From: JAAXHB01 sp965221635 | GTDB taxonomy: Bacteria > Actinomycetota > Acidimicrobiia > Acidimicrobiales > Aldehydirespiratoraceae | Assembly: GCA_965221635.1 (NCBI GenBank) | Contig: OZ244902.1 | Span: 2,728,001 to 2,792,000 of the forward strand | Reading direction: 5' to 3' | DNA length: 64,000 nucleotides | Shown here: positions 8,476 through 16,020 of the stretch, one piece after another | Layout: the number at the start of each line of letters is the position of its first letter | How positions within the stretch are numbered: position 1 is the first letter of the stretch | Notes under the pieces: model-generated | What the model was told of the DNA's origin: nothing | What the model saw: the letters and a program-made list of their open reading frames with translations, nothing else | The model's database searches: none | Program-made: the position numbers and the translations under genes

Positions 8476-11400
8476 TCACGATGCTAAGGGTGCGGTGGAG
8501 GGGGTTCCCCTTGGCAGGTTGTCTCCGGTGACGAGGGCGTAGTTGCCTTTGGCGGCCAGGGGATTGTCGGCCACGTCGGGGGTGAGCCATTCGGGGATCC
8601 GGTCCACTCGAATCACCACCAGGTCGGTTGGTTGCACACCGTCGAGCAGTTCGGCTTCGAGGGTGTGTGCCGGCAAGTCCAGGTAGTACGACACCCAGCG
8701 TGGGGTTGGCGTGTGACGGGTGACCCACACCAGTTCCGCGGCTTTGGCCTCGTCGAGGTGGCGGCCGGCTTCCAGCACCGCTCCGGCGTCGGCTGGTTCC
8801 ACCAGGTAACGCTGCCGGGTGGAGCCGCTCACCACCAGCCACATGGTGACCACGACCACAGTCACCGCCGCAGCGGTCGCAACCAAGCGAAGCCGTTGGC
8901 CCGTCACGCGGCGAACAGCGTCGCCCAGTGCTGCCAGGCCGATGGTGGCCGGAGCAAGCCACGGGAAGTTCCACAGGCGGTGAATCCACGCGCCCTGCTG
9001 AAACCCGAACGTGAGCACCGCCGCCACCCCCAGCGTGATCGCCACCGGCACCCGGGTGCGCCGGTCGACCAAACCCGCCAGCAACGCCGGAACCAGCAGC
9101 CAACGCAACCAGACAGGGGCCAGCAGCTCCTCACCGGCGAACCGCCACTGCCGGCTCAGGAACTCACCGAAACTGAACTGCACGGTTTGGCTCACTGTGT
9201 CCACGTCGGTTCCGGTGCGGAACGCCACCCGCTCCACCAGCTCGGAAATGTCGGTGGCGTTGAGGATCCAAACAGCGGTCACGAGCATCCCGATCCCGGT
9301 GCCCACCACCGCGGCGGTCACAGCAGGCGACCACTGGCGCGCCAGCCATCCCGTCCGGCCCGGACCTCGGCGGGATGGGGATTGCACCGACTGGGGAACC
9401 TCCGGCGTGGCGGCATGATCCTGTCTGGTTCCCGGAGGCTGCTTCCCCAGATGATTGCGCAGATCGGCGGTGGCGGGTTGACGTGTGTCGCTGCCGACGG
9501 GGGCCCCCGAGCCACCTGCGGCGCGAGGCGAGTTCGCGGCGGGGGAGGTGAGCAGCCACACGCAGATCGGCGCCATTGCCGCCATCGCAATCCAGGACTG
9601 CATCGCGGTCAAACAGGTGAGCGCCGCGAAACCGCCCAGAGCCCAACTCGGCGGACGCAGGTGGGTTCTCAGCCAGGCCGCTGCGGCCAGTGAGGCCACC
9701 AGCAGCGAGAACCCCACGCCGATCCTGGCGTAAACGTAGAAGAAGCCGGTGCAAGCCATGGCGCACACCGCCAGCAAGGTCGGGCCCCACGCCATGCGCT
9801 GAGCCCTCAGCAGCGCCGCCATGAACGCCACCGTCGCCGCGCCCAAAGCGAAACCGGTCACCCGCAACGCTGCGGGACTGTCGCCCAGCACCCCCACCGA
9901 CCCCACCGACAACAACACCTGAAGCGGAGGATGATGAGCGTAGGTGACCGCCGCAATCGGCGGTGTCTGCCGGAACGCAACCTCAAACTGGCTTTGCAGG
10001 AACGGCTCCATCACCGCCCCGAAGCGTGAATCCAACGCACCCAGCTCCCAGAAATTGCGAGCCGACAGCCCGAAACGTCCCAGGATCCGTCCGTCGTCGC
10101 TGTTGCCCAAGGGCAAGTTCAGATCCACCAACCAGATCGCCAACACCGCCACACAAACCACGGTCACTACAGTCCAACCCGACCACAGCCACCCTGGCAG
10201 CCGTCCCAGCACGGTGCGACGACGCCCGGCACGAACACGAACGCCGGCGAGTGGTGCAACACCAGTTGGATCAGGTGGCTGTGTTGGTTCGCCAGGCTGG
10301 CCGGGGGCGGCATGCGACGATGCCGAAGGCGCCTCTGGCTCGCAGGGGGTCGCCGATACCGAAACGCGGTTCGACACTTCAGAGTCCGCGGTTTTGGCCT
10401 CCGAGGTCTGTGAGCAGCCCGCGCCGGGGGCCTGAACGTCCCTCACGGTGGGAGGTCCGCTTGAGGTGGGAACAAGCAGGCGCTCCATGAGCTTCGGCAC
10501 CGTCACGGAACTGCGCCCCGGCGACGGCAGGCGCAGAGCAGCGGCCATCAGCAGCACCCAGTTGTAGGAGAACCACAACACGAAACTCTCGGTGACGTTC
10601 TCCACCAAGAGGAACGCCACCGTGGCGGCCCACCACCAACTCGAGGCACTGGGATGTCTCCACAAGCCAACTGCCGCGTTGCGGGCCGCCAGCGCCACGA
10701 TCACCACGAACGGCGCCACTCCCACCAAACCGAGCCCCAGCCCGGTTTCCAGCAGGCTGTTGTGAGCGCTGCCGCGTTGCAGCAACTCATGGGGGGCAGT
10801 GAGTTCGCCAACATCCCAAAACGCGAAGAAGCCGTACCCGCCGAGGGGTCGTTCGACAATCCGATCCCACACCAAGCTCCACATCGTGCGCCGCTGCGCC
10901 AGCGTGGGCGTGTCCCACACAGCCGCCAGCACAAACACCACCGCCGCCACGCCACCCAAGGCCCCAGCGGCGGCAGCACGCCGCGACGCGTCGGGCCGGT
11001 GCTGGTGCCACCACCGCAGCAGCATCCCCCCGCAAGCCACACCGAGCGCCACCGCAAGGGCCAGCCACGCGGTGCGGCTGCCCGCCTTGAACATCGTGGC
11101 CACCGAAGCCACCGCCAGCACCGTCCCACCCGCTCGCAGCGCAACGATCCTCGCTGTGGCGCGCCCGCTGAACAAGCCCCTCAGTCCTGCGATCACGCCA
11201 AGCGCGGCGATCGGCGCCAGCGAGTTGCGGTTCGTGAAAATGCCTCGCCAGTCGCCGTTGTCGTCCAGGCCCACCCAGGGACGCAACTCGATCGTCGCGA
11301 CGCTGCCCGCGAGCGCCACTGCCACCAACACCGCCACCACCACGTTGAGATCGTCGGGCTTGAGGCGTGCCACCACCACCGCCAGCAAGGCCAAACCCAC

Positions 11401-11829
11401 GTACACGGTGCTGCGCCACAACGTGACGTCTCGGTCGACACTCCAAAGGGTCGACACCACCGCCAACGCTGTGTAGCACCCAACCGCCCAAACGGCCAGC
11501 CGAGAGACCGCTTCCGGTGAGGCTCTGTGGCCCGAGCGTGGCGACAGGACGAACAGCGCCACCGAAGCCGCTGCCGCAGCGCCGAACGGGATCCACACAG
11601 CCGGGTCCTCCCAATGGCCGACCCTGTCCAGAACATGCTTGGCGAACAGGAAGATCGGGCCGTTGGTGAGCAAGAACAGCACCGCACCCACACCCGCAAG
11701 CACCCCTACCCTCGCCGGCACCCGTCGTGACCTTCTCGCCGGCGCGCCGCTCACCGTCTTGTCATCGGCCCGGGGTGCGGCGGGCATCGACGAATCCGGC
11801 TGCGACACTCCGCCAGCGTAGAAGCCCAT
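8476..11829 (-). CDS. O-antigen ligase/polymerase-like domain fused to a GT-C glycosyltransferase domain
   Basis: This 1117-residue membrane protein appears to join two systems. Residues ~1-415 carry about ten hydrophobic segments and the periplasmic-loop signature of the Wzy/WaaL superfamily, including RGSAHNSLLETGLGLGLVG near 350-370. A hydrophilic linker of about 120 residues follows. Residues ~540-1117 then form a second polytopic block with NSDDGRILGR just after its first membrane segment and YAHHPPLQ near 630. These look like the acidic loop motif and HPP motif of GT39/GT83-type, polyprenyl-phosphate-sugar-dependent transferases. The GT-C half has its own hydrophilic insert of about 70 residues (~760-830). 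Either half alone would be an ordinary gene. The substrates are unknown. Confidence 0.78.
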   Translation of the reverse strand: MGFYAGGVSQPDSSMPAAPRADDKTVSGAPARRSRRVPARVGVLAGVGAVLFLLTNGPIFLFAKHVLDRVGHWEDPAVWIPFGAAAAASVALFVLSPRSGHRASPEAVSRLAVWAVGCYTALAVVSTLWSVDRDVTLWRSTVYVGLALLAVVVARLKPDDLNVVVAVLVAVALAGSVATIELRPWVGLDDNGDWRGIFTNRNSLAPIAALGVIAGLRGLFSGRATARIVALRAGGTVLAVASVATMFKAGSRTAWLALAVALGVACGGMLLRWWHQHRPDASRRAAAAGALGGVAAVVFVLAAVWDTPTLAQRRTMWSLVWDRIVERPLGGYGFFAFWDVGELTAPHELLQRGSAHNSLLETGLGLGLVGVAPFVVIVALAARNAAVGLWRHPSASSWWWAATVAFLLVENVTESFVLWFSYNWVLLMAAALRLPSPGRSSVTVPKLMERLLVPTSSGPPTVRDVQAPGAGCSQTSEAKTADSEVSNRVSVSATPCEPEAPSASSHAAPGQPGEPTQPPDPTGVAPLAGVRVRAGRRRTVLGRLPGWLWSGWTVVTVVCVAVLAIWLVDLNLPLGNSDDGRILGRFGLSARNFWELGALDSRFGAVMEPFLQSQFEVAFRQTPPIAAVTYAHHPPLQVLLSVGSVGVLGDSPAALRVTGFALGAATVAFMAALLRAQRMAWGPTLLAVCAMACTGFFYVYARIGVGFSLLVASLAAAAWLRTHLRPPSWALGGFAALTCLTAMQSWIAMAAMAPICVWLLTSPAANSPRAAGGSGAPVGSDTRQPATADLRNHLGKQPPGTRQDHAATPEVPQSVQSPSRRGPGRTGWLARQWSPAVTAAVVGTGIGMLVTAVWILNATDISELVERVAFRTGTDVDTVSQTVQFSFGEFLSRQWRFAGEELLAPVWLRWLLVPALLAGLVDRRTRVPVAITLGVAAVLTFGFQQGAWIHRLWNFPWLAPATIGLAALGDAVRRVTGQRLRLVATAAAVTVVVVTMWLVVSGSTRQRYLVEPADAGAVLEAGRHLDEAKAAELVWVTRHTPTPRWVSYYLDLPAHTLEAELLDGVQPTDLVVIRVDRIPEWLTPDVADNPLAAKGNYALVTGDNLPRGTPSTAPLAS

Positions 11830-11857
11830 CCCAACGGCCCGCCCGCAGGCCCGGTCG

Positions 11858-11863
11858 TAGGAT
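11858..11863 (+). promoter_or_regulatory. Probable -10 box (TAGGAT) of the first ABC exporter, leaderless type
   Basis: TAGGAT lies 7 nt before the GTG start at 11871, with no Shine-Dalgarno sequence between. Transcription would begin at or next to the start codon. On the other strand, TACGAC (11859-11854) shares the same TA pair and could serve the divergent fusion gene that starts at 11829. Confidence 0.5.
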
Positions 11864-11870
11864 TGCCTCC

Positions 11871-12698
11871 GTGAACTCTGCGGAGCCGCCGCTGATCGAC
11901 CTCACCGCGCCACCCTCCACCGCCGACTACCTGCGAGACGTGTGGAGGCGCCGAGAGTTCGCGGTGGCGATGCCCGCACAAGACCTGCGAGCCCAAAACA
12001 TGGACACCGCGCTCGGCCAGCTGTGGCACCTGGTGAACCCGGCGCTACTGGTGGGCGTGTACTTCGTGATATTCGGCCTGGTGCTCGACACCGGCAGGGG
12101 TGTGGACAACTTCTTCGCGTTCCTCATCGTGGGCGTGGTGCTGTTCCACCTCACCCAGCGGGTGGTGCAGGACGCCACCCTGGCCATCACCCGCAACGTC
12201 GGGCTGATCCGCTCGGTGCAGTTCCCGCGCATCTTGTTGCCTCTGTCCACCGTGAACGGCCAAACCGTGGCCTTCGTGCCGGCGCTGGTGGTGGCCATCG
12301 GCGCGGTGCTCGCCACCGGCGAAACCCCCACGCTGCGCTGGCTGGTGCTCGCGCCTGTGCTGTTGGCCCAGTTCACGTTCAACCTTGGCGCCGCGCTGAT
12401 CGCCGCCCGTGTGGGGGCCGCGGTGCGCGACCTGCGCGAGCTGGTGCCGCACCTGTTCCGGCTGCTGTTCTACGGCTCGGGTGTGATCTTCAGCGTTGAA
12501 GCGTTCATCACCAGCCCCGGTTGGCGACAAGCCTTCGCCCTCAACCCCGTTTACGACCTGATCACTTGTGCGCGGTGGTGTTTACTGGGGATGGATGTGC
12601 GGGGTGAGGTTGTTGTCGGAACTGTTCTTTGGTCTGTTCTTTTGCCTTTGATCGGGTTTTTGTTCTTTCGGCGGTCCGAGCGGCGGCTGGGGGCTTGA
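11871..12698 (+). CDS. ABC-2 type polysaccharide export permease (first system)
   Basis: This is a 275-residue Wzm/TagG-like permease that would form the membrane channel for exporting a lipid-linked polysaccharide. It has six hydrophobic segments and the ABC-2 landmarks: an N-terminal amphipathic part with LGQLWHLVNPALLVGVYFVI, the loop IRSVQFPRILLPL, and a late NPVYDLI segment. The frame is open upstream to 11727, but the GTG at 11871 removes a long Arg/Pro-rich leader and lies 7 nt after a -10-like box. The stop abuts the GTG of the ATPase gene. Codon use changes sharply after about 12590: G- and T-rich codons replace the C-ending codons of the first two-thirds. Confidence 0.9.
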   Translation: MNSAEPPLIDLTAPPSTADYLRDVWRRREFAVAMPAQDLRAQNMDTALGQLWHLVNPALLVGVYFVIFGLVLDTGRGVDNFFAFLIVGVVLFHLTQRVVQDATLAITRNVGLIRSVQFPRILLPLSTVNGQTVAFVPALVVAIGAVLATGETPTLRWLVLAPVLLAQFTFNLGAALIAARVGAAVRDLRELVPHLFRLLFYGSGVIFSVEAFITSPGWRQAFALNPVYDLITCARWCLLGMDVRGEVVVGTVLWSVLLPLIGFLFFRRSERRLGA

Positions 12699-13454
12699 GT
12701 GACTGGCTTGGCGCGGGGCCTTGGGGGGGTTATGGTTCGGGTTCGGGATGTTCATGTTTGCTATCGGGCTTATGAGGACTCTGGGGCTGGGTTGAAGGGG
12801 CGGATGGCTCGAGGGTTTCGGCGGCGGCGGTTTCGCAGCATCCATGCCGTGCGCGGGGTTTCGCTGGATCTGTACTCGTCGCAAACCTTGGGGCTGATCG
12901 GTCCCAACGGATCGGGCAAGTCCACTTTGCTGGCTGCCATGACCGGGTTGTTGCCGCTGGAATCCGGGTCGATCCTCGGTCGTTCCCGTCCGGCGTTGCT
13001 TGGCGTTTCGTCGGTGTTGCGGCCGGCGCTGTCGGGGCGGCGCAACATCGTGATCGGAGGACTCGCCCTGGGCATGACCCGCGCCGAGATCGGCGAACGC
13101 ATGGACGAGATCATCGACTTCTCCGGACTGCGCGAATCCATCGACCTGCCGATGGGCACCTACTCGCAAGGCATGCGCGCCCGCTTGCACTTCACCATCG
13201 CCACCGCCAAGGTGCCCGAAATACTGCTGATCGACGAAGCCCTCGCCGTGGGTGACGAACGGTTCTCGCATCGCAGCGCCGAACGTCTCGAACAGGTCAG
13301 ATCAGCCTCCGGGTCGGTGGTGCTCGTAACCCACAGCATGGACAAGATCCTCGAACTGTGCGACCGCGTCGCCTGGCTCTCAGAAGGAGAACTGCAACAG
13401 GTGGGCGACCCCCAAGAAGTGGTGTCCGCCTACGTCCAATCCCAAAAGGACTGA
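12699..13454 (+). CDS. ABC transporter ATP-binding protein for polysaccharide export (first system)
   Basis: This is a 251-residue ATPase of the Wzt/TagH group, partner of the preceding permease. It has Walker A GPNGSGKST at 68-76, a signature-like YSQGM near 155, Walker B ILLIDEAL near 176 and a switch histidine in LVTHSMDK. The coiled SIHAVRGVSLDLY entry strand and the AVGDERFSHRS segment are typical of this subfamily. It lacks the extra C-terminal carbohydrate-binding domain seen in Wzt proteins that recognise a capped chain end. The GTG start immediately follows the permease stop. An ATG at 12732 (residue 12) is an alternative start. Confidence 0.92.
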   Translation: MTGLARGLGGVMVRVRDVHVCYRAYEDSGAGLKGRMARGFRRRRFRSIHAVRGVSLDLYSSQTLGLIGPNGSGKSTLLAAMTGLLPLESGSILGRSRPALLGVSSVLRPALSGRRNIVIGGLALGMTRAEIGERMDEIIDFSGLRESIDLPMGTYSQGMRARLHFTIATAKVPEILLIDEALAVGDERFSHRSAERLEQVRSASGSVVLVTHSMDKILELCDRVAWLSEGELQQVGDPQEVVSAYVQSQKD

Positions 13455-13478
13455 AACCCCAAGCATCCGGCGAGCCAT

Positions 13479-13510
13479 GCATCGGGCGGCCCTTGCGTCG
13501 GGCGGGCCTT
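13479..13510. repeat. 16-bp direct repeat, two copies, between convergent genes
   Basis: Two adjacent 16-bp units (13479-13494 and 13495-13510) differ at only a few positions, and a partial third start follows. They lie in the 91-bp gap between the ABC ATPase and the convergent GT2 gene. No gene is visible in the gap. Confidence 0.6.
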
Positions 13511-13545
13511 GCATTGAACCTGCAACGTGCCGCGGTGCTTGCGGG

Positions 13546-14613
13546 TCAAGTGGGGGAGGTGGACTCCTTGCGGGCACGCCTTGCAGGGACGGCCAGGAAA
13601 CCCGCAGCCCAGCACAGATGCATCACCACGAACGCGGCCACTGCCCTCACCCGGTCGGCCAAACCTGACAGCTGCCTGAGCCTGAGCGCCGCAACGACGC
13701 ACGCAAGGCCGTACGCAACGGGCACAACCAGGCCGAACAGCGAACCCCACACCAGCGCCACCAGCGACGCCACCAAACCCACCGCGAGCACCGGTGGGGC
13801 CAGCTGGCGCAACCGCAACGAACGTGGGTGACGCAACAACACCTTGCGCTTCCACGCCCCGTAATGAAGGTGCTGCGCCGCCAGGCCACCCAAGTTGCGT
13901 CTCGGCAGGTAGTCCACCACCAAAGCGGGATCCAGCCACACCACACGCCCGGCCTGACGCAACCTCCAGTTGAGGTCGTAGTCCTGGTTGCGTTGCAGCG
14001 ACTCGTCGAACCCGCCCACGGCGTGCAGGGCGTCACGGTCGAACACCCCCAGGTACACCGTGTCGGCAGGGCCCTCGGCGCGCCCCTGGCGAAAAGCCGC
14101 AGGCCCCGCGCCGAAAGCTGAACCCATCGCCGCGGCGATCGCCGCGGCCGAACCCCGGGGCGTGTCGCTCACCGGGTGTTGAACCCCGCCAACGTTTCCG
14201 GCCCCGGTGGCAGCCAGCTTGGACGCCGCCCGCTGCAGGTACCCCGCCGCAATGCGCGCCTGGGCGTCCACACGAGCCACGATCCGCCCATTGCAGGCCG
14301 CCAACGCGGCGTTGAGTCCGCTCGCCGCGGAGCCACCCGGATTCGGAATCACCCGCACCGCCAGACGCCCCTCAAGTGCCTCCACAGCCGAAGCGAGCAC
14401 GTCGGCGGTGCGATCCGCACTGGGCGCCAAGGCAACCACCACCTCCAGAGGCCCGTCGTAGCGCTGTTCGGCGATCGCGTCCAAACAGCCTTCGATGTGA
14501 GCGGCGCAGTCGCGGGCAGGAATCAGCACCGACATCGCCGGAAGTGACTCCGCCCCGGCCGAGCCGGGTGTGCCCGAACCCGGCGACGGGTCGGGCCGGG
14601 CCGAACCGGGCAC
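13546..14613 (-). CDS. GT2 glycosyltransferase with C-terminal membrane segments
   Basis: This is a membrane-anchored family 2 glycosyltransferase of about 355 residues. SVLIPARD marks the start of the GT-A fold near residue 28. ARVDAQ near 116 is in the place of the DxD metal site, and GGFDESLQRNQDYDLNWRLRQAG near 202-224 supplies the acceptor-side acidic motif. Two or three hydrophobic segments close the protein. The GTG at 14613 was chosen because it lies 15 bp after the upstream sugar transferase stop with a G-rich stretch before it. The GTG at 14658 (overlapping that gene) or the ATG at 14535 are also possible. The open frame before 14658 is an artefact of the neighbouring gene. Confidence 0.83.
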   Translation of the reverse strand: MPGSARPDPSPGSGTPGSAGAESLPAMSVLIPARDCAAHIEGCLDAIAEQRYDGPLEVVVALAPSADRTADVLASAVEALEGRLAVRVIPNPGGSAASGLNAALAACNGRIVARVDAQARIAAGYLQRAASKLAATGAGNVGGVQHPVSDTPRGSAAAIAAAMGSAFGAGPAAFRQGRAEGPADTVYLGVFDRDALHAVGGFDESLQRNQDYDLNWRLRQAGRVVWLDPALVVDYLPRRNLGGLAAQHLHYGAWKRKVLLRHPRSLRLRQLAPPVLAVGLVASLVALVWGSLFGLVVPVAYGLACVVAALRLRQLSGLADRVRAVAAFVVMHLCWAAGFLAVPARRARKESTSPT

Positions 14614-14627
14614 TGTCGCCCCAGCCG

Positions 14628-16007
14628 TCAGCGAGCCGAGCGGCGGGCCATCACCCACACGCTCTTGGCCATGATCTCCCAGTCCAGCACCGGCGACCAG
14701 TTCAGCACGTACTGCAAGTCGTGGCCCAACTTGAATGCAGGGTCGGTTTGGTAATGACCGAGCGTCTGGGCGAGGCCGGTGATGCCCGGCGGCATGTCGT
14801 GGCGACGCTCGTAACCACCGATCCTCGCCGACAGCTCCGCCACCCGATCGGGTCGTTCGGGTCTTGGCCCCACCAGCGACATCGCCCCGGTCGCCACGTT
14901 CCAAAGCTGGGGCAGCTCGTCAAGGCGGGTGCGCCGCAGCCACGCCAAACCTCGCAGCACCCTGGGATCGTCAGCAGAGGCGAGCACCTCACGGCCGTCG
15001 GATTCGGCGTCTGTGGTCATGGTTCTGAACTTCACCATCGTGAACTCCCTACCGCGCAGCCCCACCCTGCGCTGTCGATACAACACCCCTGAACCGGCCA
15101 CTATGCGCACCCATCCCGCAACCACCAGCACCAAAGGGATCGCCACCGGCGCCAGCACCAGCAGGTAGATCACGTCGGTGAGACGCTTGAACCGCAACCG
15201 ACACGTCGGCACCGCCTGCACCCGCAGCGCCACGAACGGCATGCCTCCGATCTGGCGGGTGCGTTGCAAACCCAGCAGCGTGTCCGCGGGGGTGACACGC
15301 CGGTACACGCCCACCAACCGGCGGTCGAGACGACCAAGAGGCTCGGGGTACACCGAATCCAAAGCACTGCTCGACAGCAACAACACGTCGGTGGCTTGCG
15401 CCCTCTCCACCTCGGCCAGCAGGCCCGACGCGTCCGCGGACGCCTCGCCGGTGACCTGCGCGTCGGGTTCGGATTCGTGCAGGTGGCGGCGCGCCATCGC
15501 CACGTCGCGGCGGTCGCCCATCAGCAGCACCCGCGGCGCGCCGAACCGCCGCGAGCGCACCCGGCGGGCAACGTCACGGTTGAACACCACAACCAGCGTG
15601 GCCGCCACCGCCAGCACCACAAGGTTGGCTCGTGGCATTAGGTAACGCCCGGTGAGCAAGGCAACCCCACCAGCGAGGCCGACCGCCACAAGGGTGAGCA
15701 TCGCCGCGCGGGGCATCCAAGGCGGCCGTCCCAGGCGCTGCTCGTACTCGTAAAGGCCGCCGAAGTAGTACACCACCATGTGCAACGCGGTGGCCACCCC
15801 GAAACCGATCGCGTAGTGAGACAGGGGGTAGGTGGGCCAGTCGAGACCGAACCGGGCCACGGTGATCGCCACCATCAACCCGAACAACGACACGGCGTCC
15901 ACAACGTGCAGGTACCGGAAACCCAGCCGCCGCCTTGTCGGCATCACCGAGGTCGCGGGGCGACGGTCGGGCGCAACACCACCAGCGCCCACGAGCGCGC
16001 TCACCAC
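14628..16007 (-). CDS. Initiating sugar-phosphate transferase (WbaP/polyprenyl glycosylphosphotransferase family)
   Basis: This enzyme transfers a sugar-1-phosphate to undecaprenyl phosphate and so starts a glycan repeat unit. The 459-residue protein has four N-terminal membrane segments (about 38-140) and a Rossmann-like central part. The catalytic bacterial sugar transferase domain begins near residue 270 (FKRLTDVIYLLVLAP). The conserved KFRTM, LRRTRLDELPQLWNV (about 358-370) and SLVGPRPER (about 375-383) segments are all present. It is the only initiating transferase visible in the window, so it could feed the flippase, the ABC exporters or both. Its stop lies just upstream of the GT2 start, which suggests co-transcription. 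Confidence 0.92.
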   Translation of the reverse strand: MVSALVGAGGVAPDRRPATSVMPTRRRLGFRYLHVVDAVSLFGLMVAITVARFGLDWPTYPLSHYAIGFGVATALHMVVYYFGGLYEYEQRLGRPPWMPRAAMLTLVAVGLAGGVALLTGRYLMPRANLVVLAVAATLVVVFNRDVARRVRSRRFGAPRVLLMGDRRDVAMARRHLHESEPDAQVTGEASADASGLLAEVERAQATDVLLLSSSALDSVYPEPLGRLDRRLVGVYRRVTPADTLLGLQRTRQIGGMPFVALRVQAVPTCRLRFKRLTDVIYLLVLAPVAIPLVLVVAGWVRIVAGSGVLYRQRRVGLRGREFTMVKFRTMTTDAESDGREVLASADDPRVLRGLAWLRRTRLDELPQLWNVATGAMSLVGPRPERPDRVAELSARIGGYERRHDMPPGITGLAQTLGHYQTDPAFKLGHDLQYVLNWSPVLDWEIMAKSVWVMARRSAR

Positions 16008-16020
16008 CCGGCCCGTTGGT

